Source: Dickeya poaceiphila (lineage in GTDB: Bacteria > Pseudomonadota > Gammaproteobacteria > Enterobacterales > Enterobacteriaceae). From it: a DNA stretch of 64,000 bases. Each line of letters starts with the position of its first letter. The first letter of the stretch is position 1. The notes beneath the pieces are model-generated. The model was not told the origin of the DNA. It was given only the letters and a program-made list of their open reading frames with translations, and did no database searches. The translations under genes and the position numbers were made by a program. Shown piece after piece: positions 8,502 to 16,150 of the stretch. The stretch lies in assembly GCF_007858975.2 (NCBI RefSeq), contig NZ_CP042220.2:1860001-1924000 (forward strand), given 5' to 3'.

Positions 8502-9578
8502 TCATGAAATGAGATTAGAGGTCATCGAGTTGTAGGAATAGGCGCTGCTATTCGGGCTGTATTTTCTCAGTGCCTCTTCAATGTATTGTTTAATTACGTC
8601 GAGGTTACTGTTTTCCGGTACGGTGATGGTGATGTTATTGACCACGCGCTGGTCAAAATACTGTTGTGATGCATTCGGAGAGAGGGCGCTGTAATGGCCG
8701 TTAGTCATATCCGACTGTAAGCTGGCGTGGTTTTCCACACTGTTTTGACTCGTCAGGCCCGGCTGACTGAGCAGTTGCATCGCCGATCCTGAAAGCGCCT
8801 GCAGATTCTCCAATCCTCCTTGAAAATCAGCGCCGCCATCGCCGTCATCCAGATCTGCATAGCTTAATGCAGTGAGCATCATGCTGGTTTCTTCCATGCC
8901 AACGAAGGATTCCTGTGCGGTTCCGGTGAGTGCGTTCAGTCCTTCGGCACCGGTTTGCGATGTCGCACCAGGCTGTGGCAGGAGGTTGGTCGGCAGGTTG
9001 AGGCTCTGTTGCGCATTCAGCAAGGCGGCGACATTTCCCGGCAGCGAGGGGGCAGCAGCACCGCCAGCCAGTCTGGCAGACGGCACCAGACCGGCAATGT
9101 GCTGTTGCGCCTGCATCGCCGCGGCTGCAGACAAATAGATGCTGTTGACGCCGTCACTCGCCTGGGCGATGAGCGACTGCGTCACGCCTGAACCGGGACT
9201 CTGGCCTGACCGTGAGAAACCGGCATTGTCCGTACCGGAAAGGGCGTGAGCATTTTTTAATGCGGAAGAGGCCGGGTTCAGGGCTGCGGTCAGCACGTCG
9301 AATCGTCTGGCCAGGTTACCCAACATGCCCAGCTGTGCTGCGGCAGAAAGTCTGCCGCTTTTTTTTCTGCTGGTGCGATTGTTTTTCGGCGCACCGACGG
9401 CGTTGAATGCATCGCCATGGCTGATTTGACCGGCTTTGCTTAAGAAATCCTGCAACACACTGTTGATTTTACTCAGGTACACATTGTCCCGGAGCGGCGA
9501 GAAAATGCTGTTGTCCTGAGCGTTGTTGCGTTGCGTTGCCGTCGGCCCCGCGTTCGGGGTGGTTGATGGCTTAGGCAT
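8502..9578 (-). CDS. T: short, divergent tail tape-measure protein (gpT position)
   Basis: It occupies the place of P2 T, between E/E' and U, and keeps a gpT-like end (VVNNITITVPEN...). The middle is a low-complexity Ala/Ser/Gly/Gln sequence with several LxxQxxL-type helices. I chose the ATG at 9578, which overlaps the E' stop (ATGCCTAA); the frame also has a GTG at 9611 without a ribosome site. At about 358 residues it is less than half of P2 gpT (815). In tape-measure proteins length sets tail length, so this predicts a short tail, or an internal deletion. Identity rests on position and the C-terminus. Confidence 0.72.
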   Translation of the reverse strand: MPKPSTTPNAGPTATQRNNAQDNSIFSPLRDNVYLSKINSVLQDFLSKAGQISHGDAFNAVGAPKNNRTSRKKSGRLSAAAQLGMLGNLARRFDVLTAALNPASSALKNAHALSGTDNAGFSRSGQSPGSGVTQSLIAQASDGVNSIYLSAAAAMQAQQHIAGLVPSARLAGGAAAPSLPGNVAALLNAQQSLNLPTNLLPQPGATSQTGAEGLNALTGTAQESFVGMEETSMMLTALSYADLDDGDGGADFQGGLENLQALSGSAMQLLSQPGLTSQNSVENHASLQSDMTNGHYSALSPNASQQYFDQRVVNNITITVPENSNLDVIKQYIEEALRKYSPNSSAYSYNSMTSNLIS

Positions 9579-9744
9579 AGTCTTGTCCACTTCGTTGTAG
9601 CGCCCGGCCACGCCAGTTAATCAACTCTGCCAGGCTCATGGGGAAAAGTTCTGACGGCGGCCAGTGGAACACCACAGCGATATCCGCCATCAGGTCGTCA
9701 ACCGTGAGGCTCGGTGGAGGCGTTAGCGTACCGAGCCCGGTGAT
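9571..9744 (-). CDS. E' extension reached by -1 ribosomal frameshift from gene E
   Basis: In the -1 frame relative to E, the codons from 9744 to the TAA at 9571-9573 encode 57 residues. They contain the pieces TVDDLMADIAVVFHWPPSE and FPMSLAELINWR, which match the E' part of P2-like tail chaperones. No separate start or ribosome site is needed, because the slippery heptamer T TTT TTA sits at 9750-9744 in the E frame. The predicted E-E' product is about 147 residues, close to the P2 product. Such fusions act as assembly chaperones for the tape measure. Confidence 0.85.
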   Translation of the reverse strand: MTGLGTLTPPPSLTVDDLMADIAVVFHWPPSELFPMSLAELINWRGRALQRSGQDYA

Positions 9745-10013
9745 AAAAAACTGATCACCTTACCGGCGAATTCAAGCAGGTCAGGCAGTTCCAGCCCCAT
9801 GACATCGGCTTCGGTCAGGGCAGGGTAGGTGATGCGCGGCAGCAACTTAATCAACGCCTCTACATCGGCGCTTGCCAGGGCGGCCAGCCCGATGCCGCGC
9901 AGCGTACCGGCAGTGGGTGTGAGCAGCGTGATGGCGTCGATCAGGGTTTCACCGCGTTTAATCGGGGTGTTCAGGGTAATCACATGATGTTGTGCAGTGG
10001 TTTCAGCCGTCAT
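9723..10013 (-). CDS. E: P2 gpE-like tail assembly chaperone
   Basis: A 96-residue gpE family protein (HHVITLNTPIKRGE, DVEALIKLLPRITYPALTEADV). It is preceded by GGAGTC before the ATG at 10013. Near its 3' end lies the T TTT TTA slippery sequence, which allows a fraction of ribosomes to continue into E'. It lies between the tube protein FII and the tape measure, as in P2. Confidence 0.92.
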   Translation of the reverse strand: MTAETTAQHHVITLNTPIKRGETLIDAITLLTPTAGTLRGIGLAALASADVEALIKLLPRITYPALTEADVMGLELPDLLEFAGKVISFLSPGSVR

Positions 10014-10082
10014 AATAAAGACTCCAGTTTTATCAATAAGATCAACAAGAATGGCCAGCCGTAGCTGGCCATGAAGCGGTCA

Positions 10083-10601
10083 TTACAGACCGATATTGCG
10101 GCGGTGCTGTTCCAGACGGTCAACGCCGTTGACTTTTTCGATCATGTTGATGGTGTCGATTTCAATCATATCGACGCCGTCAATGATCAGTTTGTAGTAG
10201 GTACACTGGGTGGAGATGCGTACGTCGGTTTCTTCCCCTTGCTTGGATTCGCCGCTGTCAATCGACTTGTGGCGACCGCGCAATACGATTTCAACAGCGG
10301 TGATGTCACCGGTGTCATCACGCTGGTAAGAACCGGCGAAACGCAGCGGAACCGCATCGGCGCCCGGCAGTGCGTACTGGCTCCAGAAGGCGCTGTCCGG
10401 CAGACCGCCCATGTTCCATTCCATCACCAGCGCGTCGTTGTCCAGACCGAAATCTACCGGTGCAGAACCTTGCATACCGCCGCCACGGTAGTTTTCCAGT
10501 TTGCGGGTCAGTTTCGGCAGGGTGACGGAATGCACCTGGCCCATGTAGCTCATACCGTCGTTGAACAGGTTGAGATATTTAAGTTTACGTGGCAGTGCCA
10601 T
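10083..10601 (-). CDS. FII: P2 gpFII-like major tail tube protein
   Basis: 172 residues, the same length as P2 FII, with family blocks MALPRKLKYLNLFNDG and GGGMQGSAPVDFGLDNDAL. It polymerises into the inner tube of the contractile tail. A GGAGCG ribosome site precedes the ATG at 10601. The gap to FI is 14 nt, so the sheath and tube genes are a couplet. Confidence 0.95.
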   Translation of the reverse strand: MALPRKLKYLNLFNDGMSYMGQVHSVTLPKLTRKLENYRGGGMQGSAPVDFGLDNDALVMEWNMGGLPDSAFWSQYALPGADAVPLRFAGSYQRDDTGDITAVEIVLRGRHKSIDSGESKQGEETDVRISTQCTYYKLIIDGVDMIEIDTINMIEKVNGVDRLEQHRRNIGL

Positions 10602-10615
10602 GAGTCTGTCGCTCC

Positions 10616-11785
10616 TTAGCTGTTAACAGATGCGGCCAGGTTCACCAGATACTTGTCGGTGATACGCTGACGCAGCGTGAGGTTTTCCAGTGGCGGCACC
10701 GGGGTGTACTCGTAGTCGATGTACAGCTTGCCTGCCTTCAGCGTTTCTTTATCGTTGGCGCTTTCATCGAACCAGCAGTCAGCGTCGATGATGTAGCCGT
10801 TGGATTTCAGTTCGCGGAATTTAGCCTTGATACCCTCGATAATGTCGCGGATCAGGGTGGCAGTTACCGGTTTGTCAACCGCCCACATGTGCGCTTCGGC
10901 CATGGTGTCGGCCAGTACCTGCGCCGTGCGGGTGTAGTTTTCAAACAGGAAAAGCGGATCGTCGGAACAGGTGCGGTTACCCCAGAAGCGGAAACCGTCC
11001 TTACGTACCAGCGTGGTCACGCCAGCCTGGTTCAGCAGGTCTGCATCGCTGCCGATGGTCTGCAGGTCCCAGTACACGCTGGCGGAGATGCCGGTAACAC
11101 CGTTAACGCCGACGTTAGACAGGGTTTTGTGCCAGCCGGTTTCCTGGTCGATTTTGGCACGCAGGCCCAACGCGCGTGCGGTGGCGTAGGCAGTCGCGCT
11201 GGCGTTGGTCACGGTGTTCCAGGCGATAAAGTCCGGCCAAATTACCATCAGCTCACGCTGATTAAAGTTGCCGCGGTATTTGATGGCATCGGACAGGGTC
11301 TTACAGCCATAAGCGCTCACATAACCGAAGGCGCGCAGCGACTGACAAATAGAAGCCAGCGCGGTGGCGACAGGCTGGGAATCCAACCCTGGAACGCCGA
11401 GGATGCGCGGTTTCACGCCAGTCACTGCCTGGGCATCCAGCAGGGCTTTCATACCGGTGTATTTGCCGTTGGCATCGGCGCCGCCGATGATGTTGGACAC
11501 CGTTTCAGCCTCATTGGCGCCTTCGGCTACGCGAACGACTACCGTAACCGGTTTAGTCTGGTCACCGATGGCTTGCAGCGCAGCAGCCAGCGTACCGGTT
11601 TTACCGGCTTTGCCTGCGGCGGTCAGCACATCGGTAATCAGCACCGGTGTATTCAGTGGGAAAGTGGCGGCGTCAGCATCCGGTCCAGTACAGACCATAC
11701 CGACGATCGCGGTTGATACAGTTGAAATGACGCGGGTACCGTCGTTGATTTCGACGACCTGCGTACCGTGATGAAAATCACTCAT
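10616..11785 (-). CDS. FI: P2 gpFI-like contractile tail sheath protein
   Basis: 389 residues (P2 FI is 396). The start is the ATG at 11785, giving MSDFHHGTQVVEINDGTR; an AGGAGA ribosome site lies just upstream. The frame stays open another 30 codons, but those are not family-like. The sheath signature is complete (STAIVGMVCTGPDAD, WGNRTCSDDPLFLFENYTR, LENLTLRQRITDKYLVNL). The sheath supplies the contraction that drives the tube through a target envelope. Confidence 0.95.
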   Translation of the reverse strand: MSDFHHGTQVVEINDGTRVISTVSTAIVGMVCTGPDADAATFPLNTPVLITDVLTAAGKAGKTGTLAAALQAIGDQTKPVTVVVRVAEGANEAETVSNIIGGADANGKYTGMKALLDAQAVTGVKPRILGVPGLDSQPVATALASICQSLRAFGYVSAYGCKTLSDAIKYRGNFNQRELMVIWPDFIAWNTVTNASATAYATARALGLRAKIDQETGWHKTLSNVGVNGVTGISASVYWDLQTIGSDADLLNQAGVTTLVRKDGFRFWGNRTCSDDPLFLFENYTRTAQVLADTMAEAHMWAVDKPVTATLIRDIIEGIKAKFRELKSNGYIIDADCWFDESANDKETLKAGKLYIDYEYTPVPPLENLTLRQRITDKYLVNLAASVNS

Positions 11786-11932
11786 CAAGAATGTCTCCTG
11801 TTGTGGGGTGGGAGTAATAGTGCCTTGACAGGAAACAGAAGGCATCCGAATGGGGTTTGGTATCCGATGGCACAACAGGGAAATAAGAAAGAGAATTTAA
11901 TTTTATTTAAAAACAAATGGTTATTTGAAAAT

Positions 11933-11967
11933 AAAAAAGATGCCGTTGCGGTGACAACGGCATCTTT
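11933..11967 (-). terminator. rho-independent terminator after tfa
   Basis: On the minus strand AAAGATGCCGTTG pairs with CAACGGCATCTTT and is followed by a T-run. It lies about 40 bp downstream of the fibre-assembly gene and upstream of FI. The fibre/tfa transcript is therefore separated from the sheath-tube transcript. Confidence 0.85.
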
Positions 11968-12007
11968 GGCATGGCGCACATCAGAGTGCGTTAGTGTGAG
12001 CAGTGAA

Positions 12008-12619
12008 TCAGGCAGGCATAGTCGGCCAGTCGATAGCCGGCGCAGTGGAGAGATTCACCCGGTTTAACAATACCAGATAGGTTTTCCAGTCTTTCAGCGC
12101 CTGAACTTCCTGCTCGCTCGCCATGTTCAGCTCAACGGCGTACTGCAGTACGGTCAGGCGTTTTTCCGCCTGAGCGAGGTAACTGGCCTGTTGCTGTTGA
12201 GCGGCGTTGAGCTGCGCGGCCTGCTGTGCCTTTTCATCAGCCACCCATTTATCGCCCTGCCAGACATCGTAGGCAGAAGAGGGCGGCAGTAACGTCAGGG
12301 TATCAGGCAAGGCACCCGGTTGGCTTATCTGGCTCGGTTGCCGCGTCTGTTTATCGTAAGCGGTCTGCCCGCGATAATCGCTCATGCTTTCCCAGCTTGA
12401 ACCGTCCTGACTGCGCACGATGGTTTGGCCGGATGGTATTTCCGGCGGTGCATCAATAAAACTGTGCGCCGGAATGCCAACGCCTTCCATCAGGAATTCC
12501 CGTGTGCTGCCGATATATTCCCGTGTTTGCGGATCAATATGGTAAACCTGAATATATCCATTGCCGATACTCAGCCCCTGTTCATTCAGCTGAGTCGTAT
12601 TTTCGTTTTGTGTTGTCAT
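12008..12619 (-). CDS. tail fibre assembly protein (Tfa family)
   Basis: 203 residues of the phage tail-fibre-assembly chaperone family. It has an N-terminal segment with NGYIQVYHIDPQTREYIG, a Gln/Ala-rich coiled middle (about 135-165), and a C-terminal block typical of the family (LKDWKTYLVLLNRVNLSTAP, with IDWPTMP). Such proteins help fold or trimerise the fibre tip and often act only on their cognate tip. It starts 2 nt after the stop of the fibre-tip gene at 12622, so the two form a tip-chaperone cassette. Confidence 0.85.
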   Translation of the reverse strand: MTTQNENTTQLNEQGLSIGNGYIQVYHIDPQTREYIGSTREFLMEGVGIPAHSFIDAPPEIPSGQTIVRSQDGSSWESMSDYRGQTAYDKQTRQPSQISQPGALPDTLTLLPPSSAYDVWQGDKWVADEKAQQAAQLNAAQQQQASYLAQAEKRLTVLQYAVELNMASEQEVQALKDWKTYLVLLNRVNLSTAPAIDWPTMPA

Positions 12620-12621
12620 GA

Positions 12622-13212
12622 TTAACCTGCCTTAACGATATAGCTGAAAGCAATATTACGCGGACGGGTAGCACCCCAGAATTTTTCGCTGGCTTGTTTT
12701 TCCGATTTGTTGGTATCTAACCAATATAGAGTACGATCATTACCATCGGGTTTGTCTGCATTACATTCGGATAGATTACCAATACCGTTAAGTGTTGGAT
12801 AAGTTCCATCGTCTCCAGTAATATGAGTAGCGGCTTGTGCTGATAACAGTTTTCTGTCTGTATCCACCCCACGCCCATCATCCCAGCCGCGAATAAATTC
12901 GCCGCGCAGATCCGGTAAGGCACCGGCGGGATATAATTTTGTCAGTTGCGGATATTTTGCGGTATCAAATGCCTGTCCATTACATTTCAGCCAGCCTTCC
13001 GGCGCTTCCGCCAACGGCCAGGGTTGTGGAATACCGACCAACTCTTTCAATCCATCGGTAGGAGCGGGAGTGATAGCAGGAATATACTGCTGCTCCACAT
13101 GGCATCTACAACATCCATGTAAATTGCTGCCAATATGAGTATGATTATTTTGATATAAATTATCTTTGCCTGGTATCAGGTCAAATGAACAGAAGGGGTT
13201 GTATTTTTTCAT
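12622..13212 (-). CDS. orphan tail-fibre tip protein (third tip variant)
   Basis: 196 residues. The first about 60 (MKKYNPFCSFDLIPGK...) resemble nothing in the other fibre genes. The rest is a tail-collar type tip: a conserved entry (PWPLAEAPEGWLKCNGQAF, LPDLRGEFIRGWDDGRGVD), a variable loop region, then the shared end RPRNIAFSYIVKAG. A GAGAGA-like ribosome site precedes the ATG at 13212. It lacks the trimer-forming N-terminal part of gpH and no crossover site is visible before it. It may be a stranded former tip, or a separately expressed fibre subunit. Confidence 0.7.
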   Translation of the reverse strand: MKKYNPFCSFDLIPGKDNLYQNNHTHIGSNLHGCCRCHVEQQYIPAITPAPTDGLKELVGIPQPWPLAEAPEGWLKCNGQAFDTAKYPQLTKLYPAGALPDLRGEFIRGWDDGRGVDTDRKLLSAQAATHITGDDGTYPTLNGIGNLSECNADKPDGNDRTLYWLDTNKSEKQASEKFWGATRPRNIAFSYIVKAG

Positions 13213-13397
13213 GTATTTTCTCTCAATGGAATAAAAGGTACGCTGGTGATCTTGCGTATCGGTATTGTTTCGTGAAAATACATGTCGTTCATTATAATTC
13301 TGTTGTGTGAAAGACGGGAAATACGATATTTGCTTTATGTGTTTATGGTAAGTGTCATAATGCTTACCATTTATTCTTGTGAGTGTTTTTCATAATA

Positions 13398-13952
13398 TTA
13401 CTTATGCCTTACTGGCAGATATTTATAAATGGTTTTTTCTGACACACCAATAATATTCGCAATTTGCCAGCGGGTTGCGCCATTACTCAACAATGCTCTG
13501 GCATGATCAATCGCATCCGGCGTCATAATGCGCCGCCGCCCACCAATGCGACCGGCTGATCTGGCTGCTGCCAGCCCTGCACGGGTACGTTCGACTATCA
13601 ACTCGCGCTCCATCTCGGCCAGCGCACTCATCACATGGAAGAAGAAGCGGCCAGCGGGTGTTGAAGTATCAATGGCGTCGGTCAGGCTACGAAAGTGAAT
13701 TCCCCGGCCTTGCAGGTCCGACACCATGGTAATCAAATCACGCACGCTGCGACCCAACCGGTCCAGTTTCCAGACAATCAGCGTGTCGCCGCGTTTGAGT
13801 TTTCGTAACGCTCGCTTAAGCCCTGGCCGCCGGGCATTTTTGCCGCTGGCCTGATCTTCAAAAATCAGTTCACAATTTGCACTGACCAGCGCGTTTTTCT
13901 GTAATTCGGTATTTTGATCGCTGGTCGATACCCTGGCATAGCCAATAAGCAT
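13398..13952 (-). CDS. Hin/Gin/Pin-family serine DNA invertase
   Basis: This 184-residue small serine recombinase has the catalytic segment IGYARVSTSDQ with the nucleophile Ser9. It also has further active-site residues (RPGLKRAL, VWKLDRLGRS), the long E helix (MSALAEMERELIVERTRAGL) and a C-terminal helix-turn-helix (WQIANIIGVSEKTIYKY). The length matches Hin and Gin. Its start is about 44 bp from a Gin-like crossover site, the classical position for an invertase beside its switch. It should invert the 13996-18772 segment and exchange fibre tips, normally with Fis bound to an enhancer. I did not identify that enhancer. Confidence 0.93.
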   Translation of the reverse strand: MLIGYARVSTSDQNTELQKNALVSANCELIFEDQASGKNARRPGLKRALRKLKRGDTLIVWKLDRLGRSVRDLITMVSDLQGRGIHFRSLTDAIDTSTPAGRFFFHVMSALAEMERELIVERTRAGLAAARSAGRIGGRRRIMTPDAIDHARALLSNGATRWQIANIIGVSEKTIYKYLPVRHK

Positions 13953-13993
13953 AACGTAACCTCCTGAAAAGGCTGATTGTATTTATCTCCTTG

Positions 13994-14206
13994 TTTTCTC
14001 GCAAACCTGGGTTTAAGCGACACACTAAAAATCGCGGATATCGTCGGCATCCCGTTGCCCTGGCCGCAAGCCACACCGCCCGCCGGCTGGCTGAAATGCA
14101 ACGGTCAGGCCTTCGACAAAAACGCTTTCCCGAAACTGGCGCAAGTCTACCCCGGCGGCGTGCTGCCGGATCTGCGCGGCGAATTTATTCGCGGCTGGGA
14201 TGATGG
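13994..14206 (+). repeat. left arm of 213-bp perfect inverted repeat
   Basis: I compared this arm with the reverse complement of 18562-18774 and found no difference over 213 bp. It encodes the end of the constant fibre region plus the first half of the tip domain (from LANLGLSD to RGWDDG). It provides both the crossover site and long homology, so inversion could also occur by RecA recombination. Confidence 0.93.
13996..14021 (+). promoter_or_regulatory. Hin/Gin-like recombination crossover site (left)
   Basis: A 26-bp site with arms TTCTCGCAAACC and GGTTTAAGCGAC around a central TG. The inner AAACC/GGTTT and outer TTCTC match the general form of hix, gix and cix sites. It sits at the very start of the inverted repeat, next to the invertase gene. 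Confidence 0.82.
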
Positions 14207-14477
14207 ACGTGGGGTGGATAGCAACAGAAGCCTACTTTCGCTGCAGGGCGATGCGATTAGAAACATCACCGGGTTTGTAAGTGGTGTTTATGTTGGATTT
14301 GATGCTTACACTGGTGCGTTTTATGATACTGGTTCCCGAAATTCGATAGCACCAGCATCAGCAGTTGTTGCACAAATGAATGATGACTTTGCGTTTGATG
14401 CTTCCAGAGTGGTGCCGACAGCCAACGAAAACCGCCCGCGCAATATCGCCTTTAGCTATATAGTAAGGGCGGCCTGA
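13996..14477 (+). pseudogene. silent alternative tail-fibre tip (promoterless 3' cassette)
   Basis: From the crossover site the frame encodes about 160 residues. The first about 70 are identical to the tip entry of the expressed gpH, about 75 residues are different (SNRSLLSLQGDAIRN... to VVPTANEN), and the end is the shared RPRNIAFSYIVRAA. It has no ribosome site or proper start and points away from the tail operon. After inversion it would be joined in frame to the gpH N-terminal 231 residues, giving a fibre of about 391 residues. It is a stored cassette, not a decayed gene. Confidence 0.88.
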
Positions 14478-14520
14478 CCATCTGGTTGTATCGATCCAAT
14501 AGCTATCAAACTGCTATTTA

Positions 14521-14546
14521 CGCGGTGAGGAAACTCACCGCGTTTT
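14521..14546 (+). terminator. hairpin terminator after the silent fibre tip
   Basis: CGCGGTGAG pairs with CTCACCGCG across a short loop, followed by TTTT. The same hairpin occurs in mirror position at 18197-18218, after the expressed tip. Whichever tip is in use is therefore followed by its own terminator. Confidence 0.75.
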
Positions 14547-14636
14547 ACAATATGTATTGTTGTCGTCCTGTACCGTCATCGATACGTCGATTACAGTTTT
14601 GGTGTAATACGCCACTTTCTTTTACAGGATTTGACT

Positions 14637-15992
14637 ATGCGCCTTTGCTTACCGCTTCTTTCTATGATCCTGCTGGCCCATGTTGTTCAGGCCGCGGATA
14701 TTCAAACTGAGCAGTACCAGATTACGTTTCCCGATAATGATCGGGTCAGTTATCACGGCAAATGGCAGGCACGTTTCCCCAACGGTTTTCCTATGGGGAT
14801 CGGTTCCGGGTTGTCATTCATCGGGCGTGATGGCGATAAACTCACCTTTGCTACCGTTACTGATCGCGGACCCAATGCTGATGCACCGGAATATCAAGGC
14901 AAAGAGGCGAAAATTTTCGCCGTACCTGATTTTACCCCCTCAATGATGACCATTACTGTGGATGCCAACGGTGCGCAAGCCACAGCACGCCGTCAGTTGC
15001 ATGATAAATCGGGTCCTGTCAGCGGTTTGCCCTTGCCCGATTCGCTACTCGGCACGACCAATGAGGTAGCACTCAGCGATGTACTGAAAAAACTGTCGGA
15101 TGATCGCCGTGGCCTGGATACCGAAGGGATTACCCTGGATGGACAGGGAGGATTCTGGCTCTCAGACGAATACGGACCATTTCTGATTCATATTGATGCA
15201 CAGGGCAGCATTCTGGAAAAGGTGGGACCAACGCCACTACCCGGCGAGCAAGCCGTCGCCAGCGGTTTACCCAACATTCTTAAATGGCGACAACCTAACC
15301 GGGGTTTTGAGGGCATCACCCGGATGCCGGATGGTCGTCTTCTTGCTGCGGTACAAAGCACGCTGGATATCGAGGGGAAAACCCAAAATAAAGCGTTGTT
15401 TATCCGTTTGGTCAGTTTTGACCCTTCAACAGGTAAAACGGCTATGTACGGTTATCCACTGGATGTGGATCGGTGGAAAAAAACCGGTGATGCTAAAATT
15501 GGCGACATGGTGGCACTGAACGATCATGACGTATTGGTGATTGAACAAGGTACTGGCAAGAACAAGGTGATACACAACCTGATCTATCGTGTCGATCTGC
15601 GTGACGCCAGCGACCTGACCACATTCGATGCAACTCAGCCAGCAGAGTGGAATGATGCCAAAACGCTGGAGAAACGCGGCATCGTACTGGCGAAAAAACA
15701 ACAACTGGTTGATTTACGTCAGTTGGGCTGGAAGCCGGAGAAAGCTGAAGGGTTGGCGCTGATTGACGCCAGCACGCTGGCGGTAACCAATGACAATGAT
15801 TTCGGTTTACAGTCTGTACTGGTTAACCCCGCCAATGATGTGAGGAAAATCGGCAGCTATCAGGTCGGGCCTGACGGCAAACTCTTGCTAGACGGCCACC
15901 CTGTCGATACACGGGTGGAACTCGAATCGCTCCCTAAGGATGAAGCGGCCAGCCAGTTGTGGATCATCCACCTTCCTCAACCGCTTCGTTAA
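14637..15992 (+). CDS. exported phytase-like esterase domain protein
   Basis: About 451 residues beginning with a Sec signal peptide (MRLCLPLLSMILLAHVVQA, cleavage before ADIQ). The start is ATG at 14637 with ACAGGA 7 nt upstream; a TTG two codons earlier is less likely. The body is the phytase-like beta-propeller family (esterase-like activity of phytase), with GSGLSFIGRDGDKLTFATVT, DTEGITLDGQGGFWLSDEYG, RGFEGITRMPDGRLLAAVQS and KAEGLALID. The product is presumably periplasmic and the substrate is unknown. It lies inside the invertible segment although it has no phage relatives that I know of. The next gene is an MFS transporter on the same strand, 158 bp away. Confidence 0.82.
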   Translation: MRLCLPLLSMILLAHVVQAADIQTEQYQITFPDNDRVSYHGKWQARFPNGFPMGIGSGLSFIGRDGDKLTFATVTDRGPNADAPEYQGKEAKIFAVPDFTPSMMTITVDANGAQATARRQLHDKSGPVSGLPLPDSLLGTTNEVALSDVLKKLSDDRRGLDTEGITLDGQGGFWLSDEYGPFLIHIDAQGSILEKVGPTPLPGEQAVASGLPNILKWRQPNRGFEGITRMPDGRLLAAVQSTLDIEGKTQNKALFIRLVSFDPSTGKTAMYGYPLDVDRWKKTGDAKIGDMVALNDHDVLVIEQGTGKNKVIHNLIYRVDLRDASDLTTFDATQPAEWNDAKTLEKRGIVLAKKQQLVDLRQLGWKPEKAEGLALIDASTLAVTNDNDFGLQSVLVNPANDVRKIGSYQVGPDGKLLLDGHPVDTRVELESLPKDEAASQLWIIHLPQPLR

Positions 15993-16150
15993 GAACCAGT
16001 GGCATGTCAAACGGCGCATCCTAAGTGGGTGCGCCGCTGTTATTTATCCGGTACACAAAAATTTTTCCTGACATTATATTTCCCTATCGGAAATAATTGT
16101 TTACAGTGTAAGCCATTGTGAACATTTAGCGGTATTGTTGGAGAAAAAGC

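Noticed and set aside
10889..11716. A 275-codon plus-strand frame opposite the sheath gene
   Set aside because: Antisense shadow of FI; no start signal and no recognisable domain.
11786..11875. Longer start for the sheath protein
   Set aside because: The extra 30 residues are not family-like, and the strong AGGAGA site belongs to the ATG at 11785.
13977..13995. TTG start for the silent fibre tip, making it an independent gene
   Set aside because: There is no ribosome site, and the homology to gpH begins only at the crossover site. It is a promoterless cassette.
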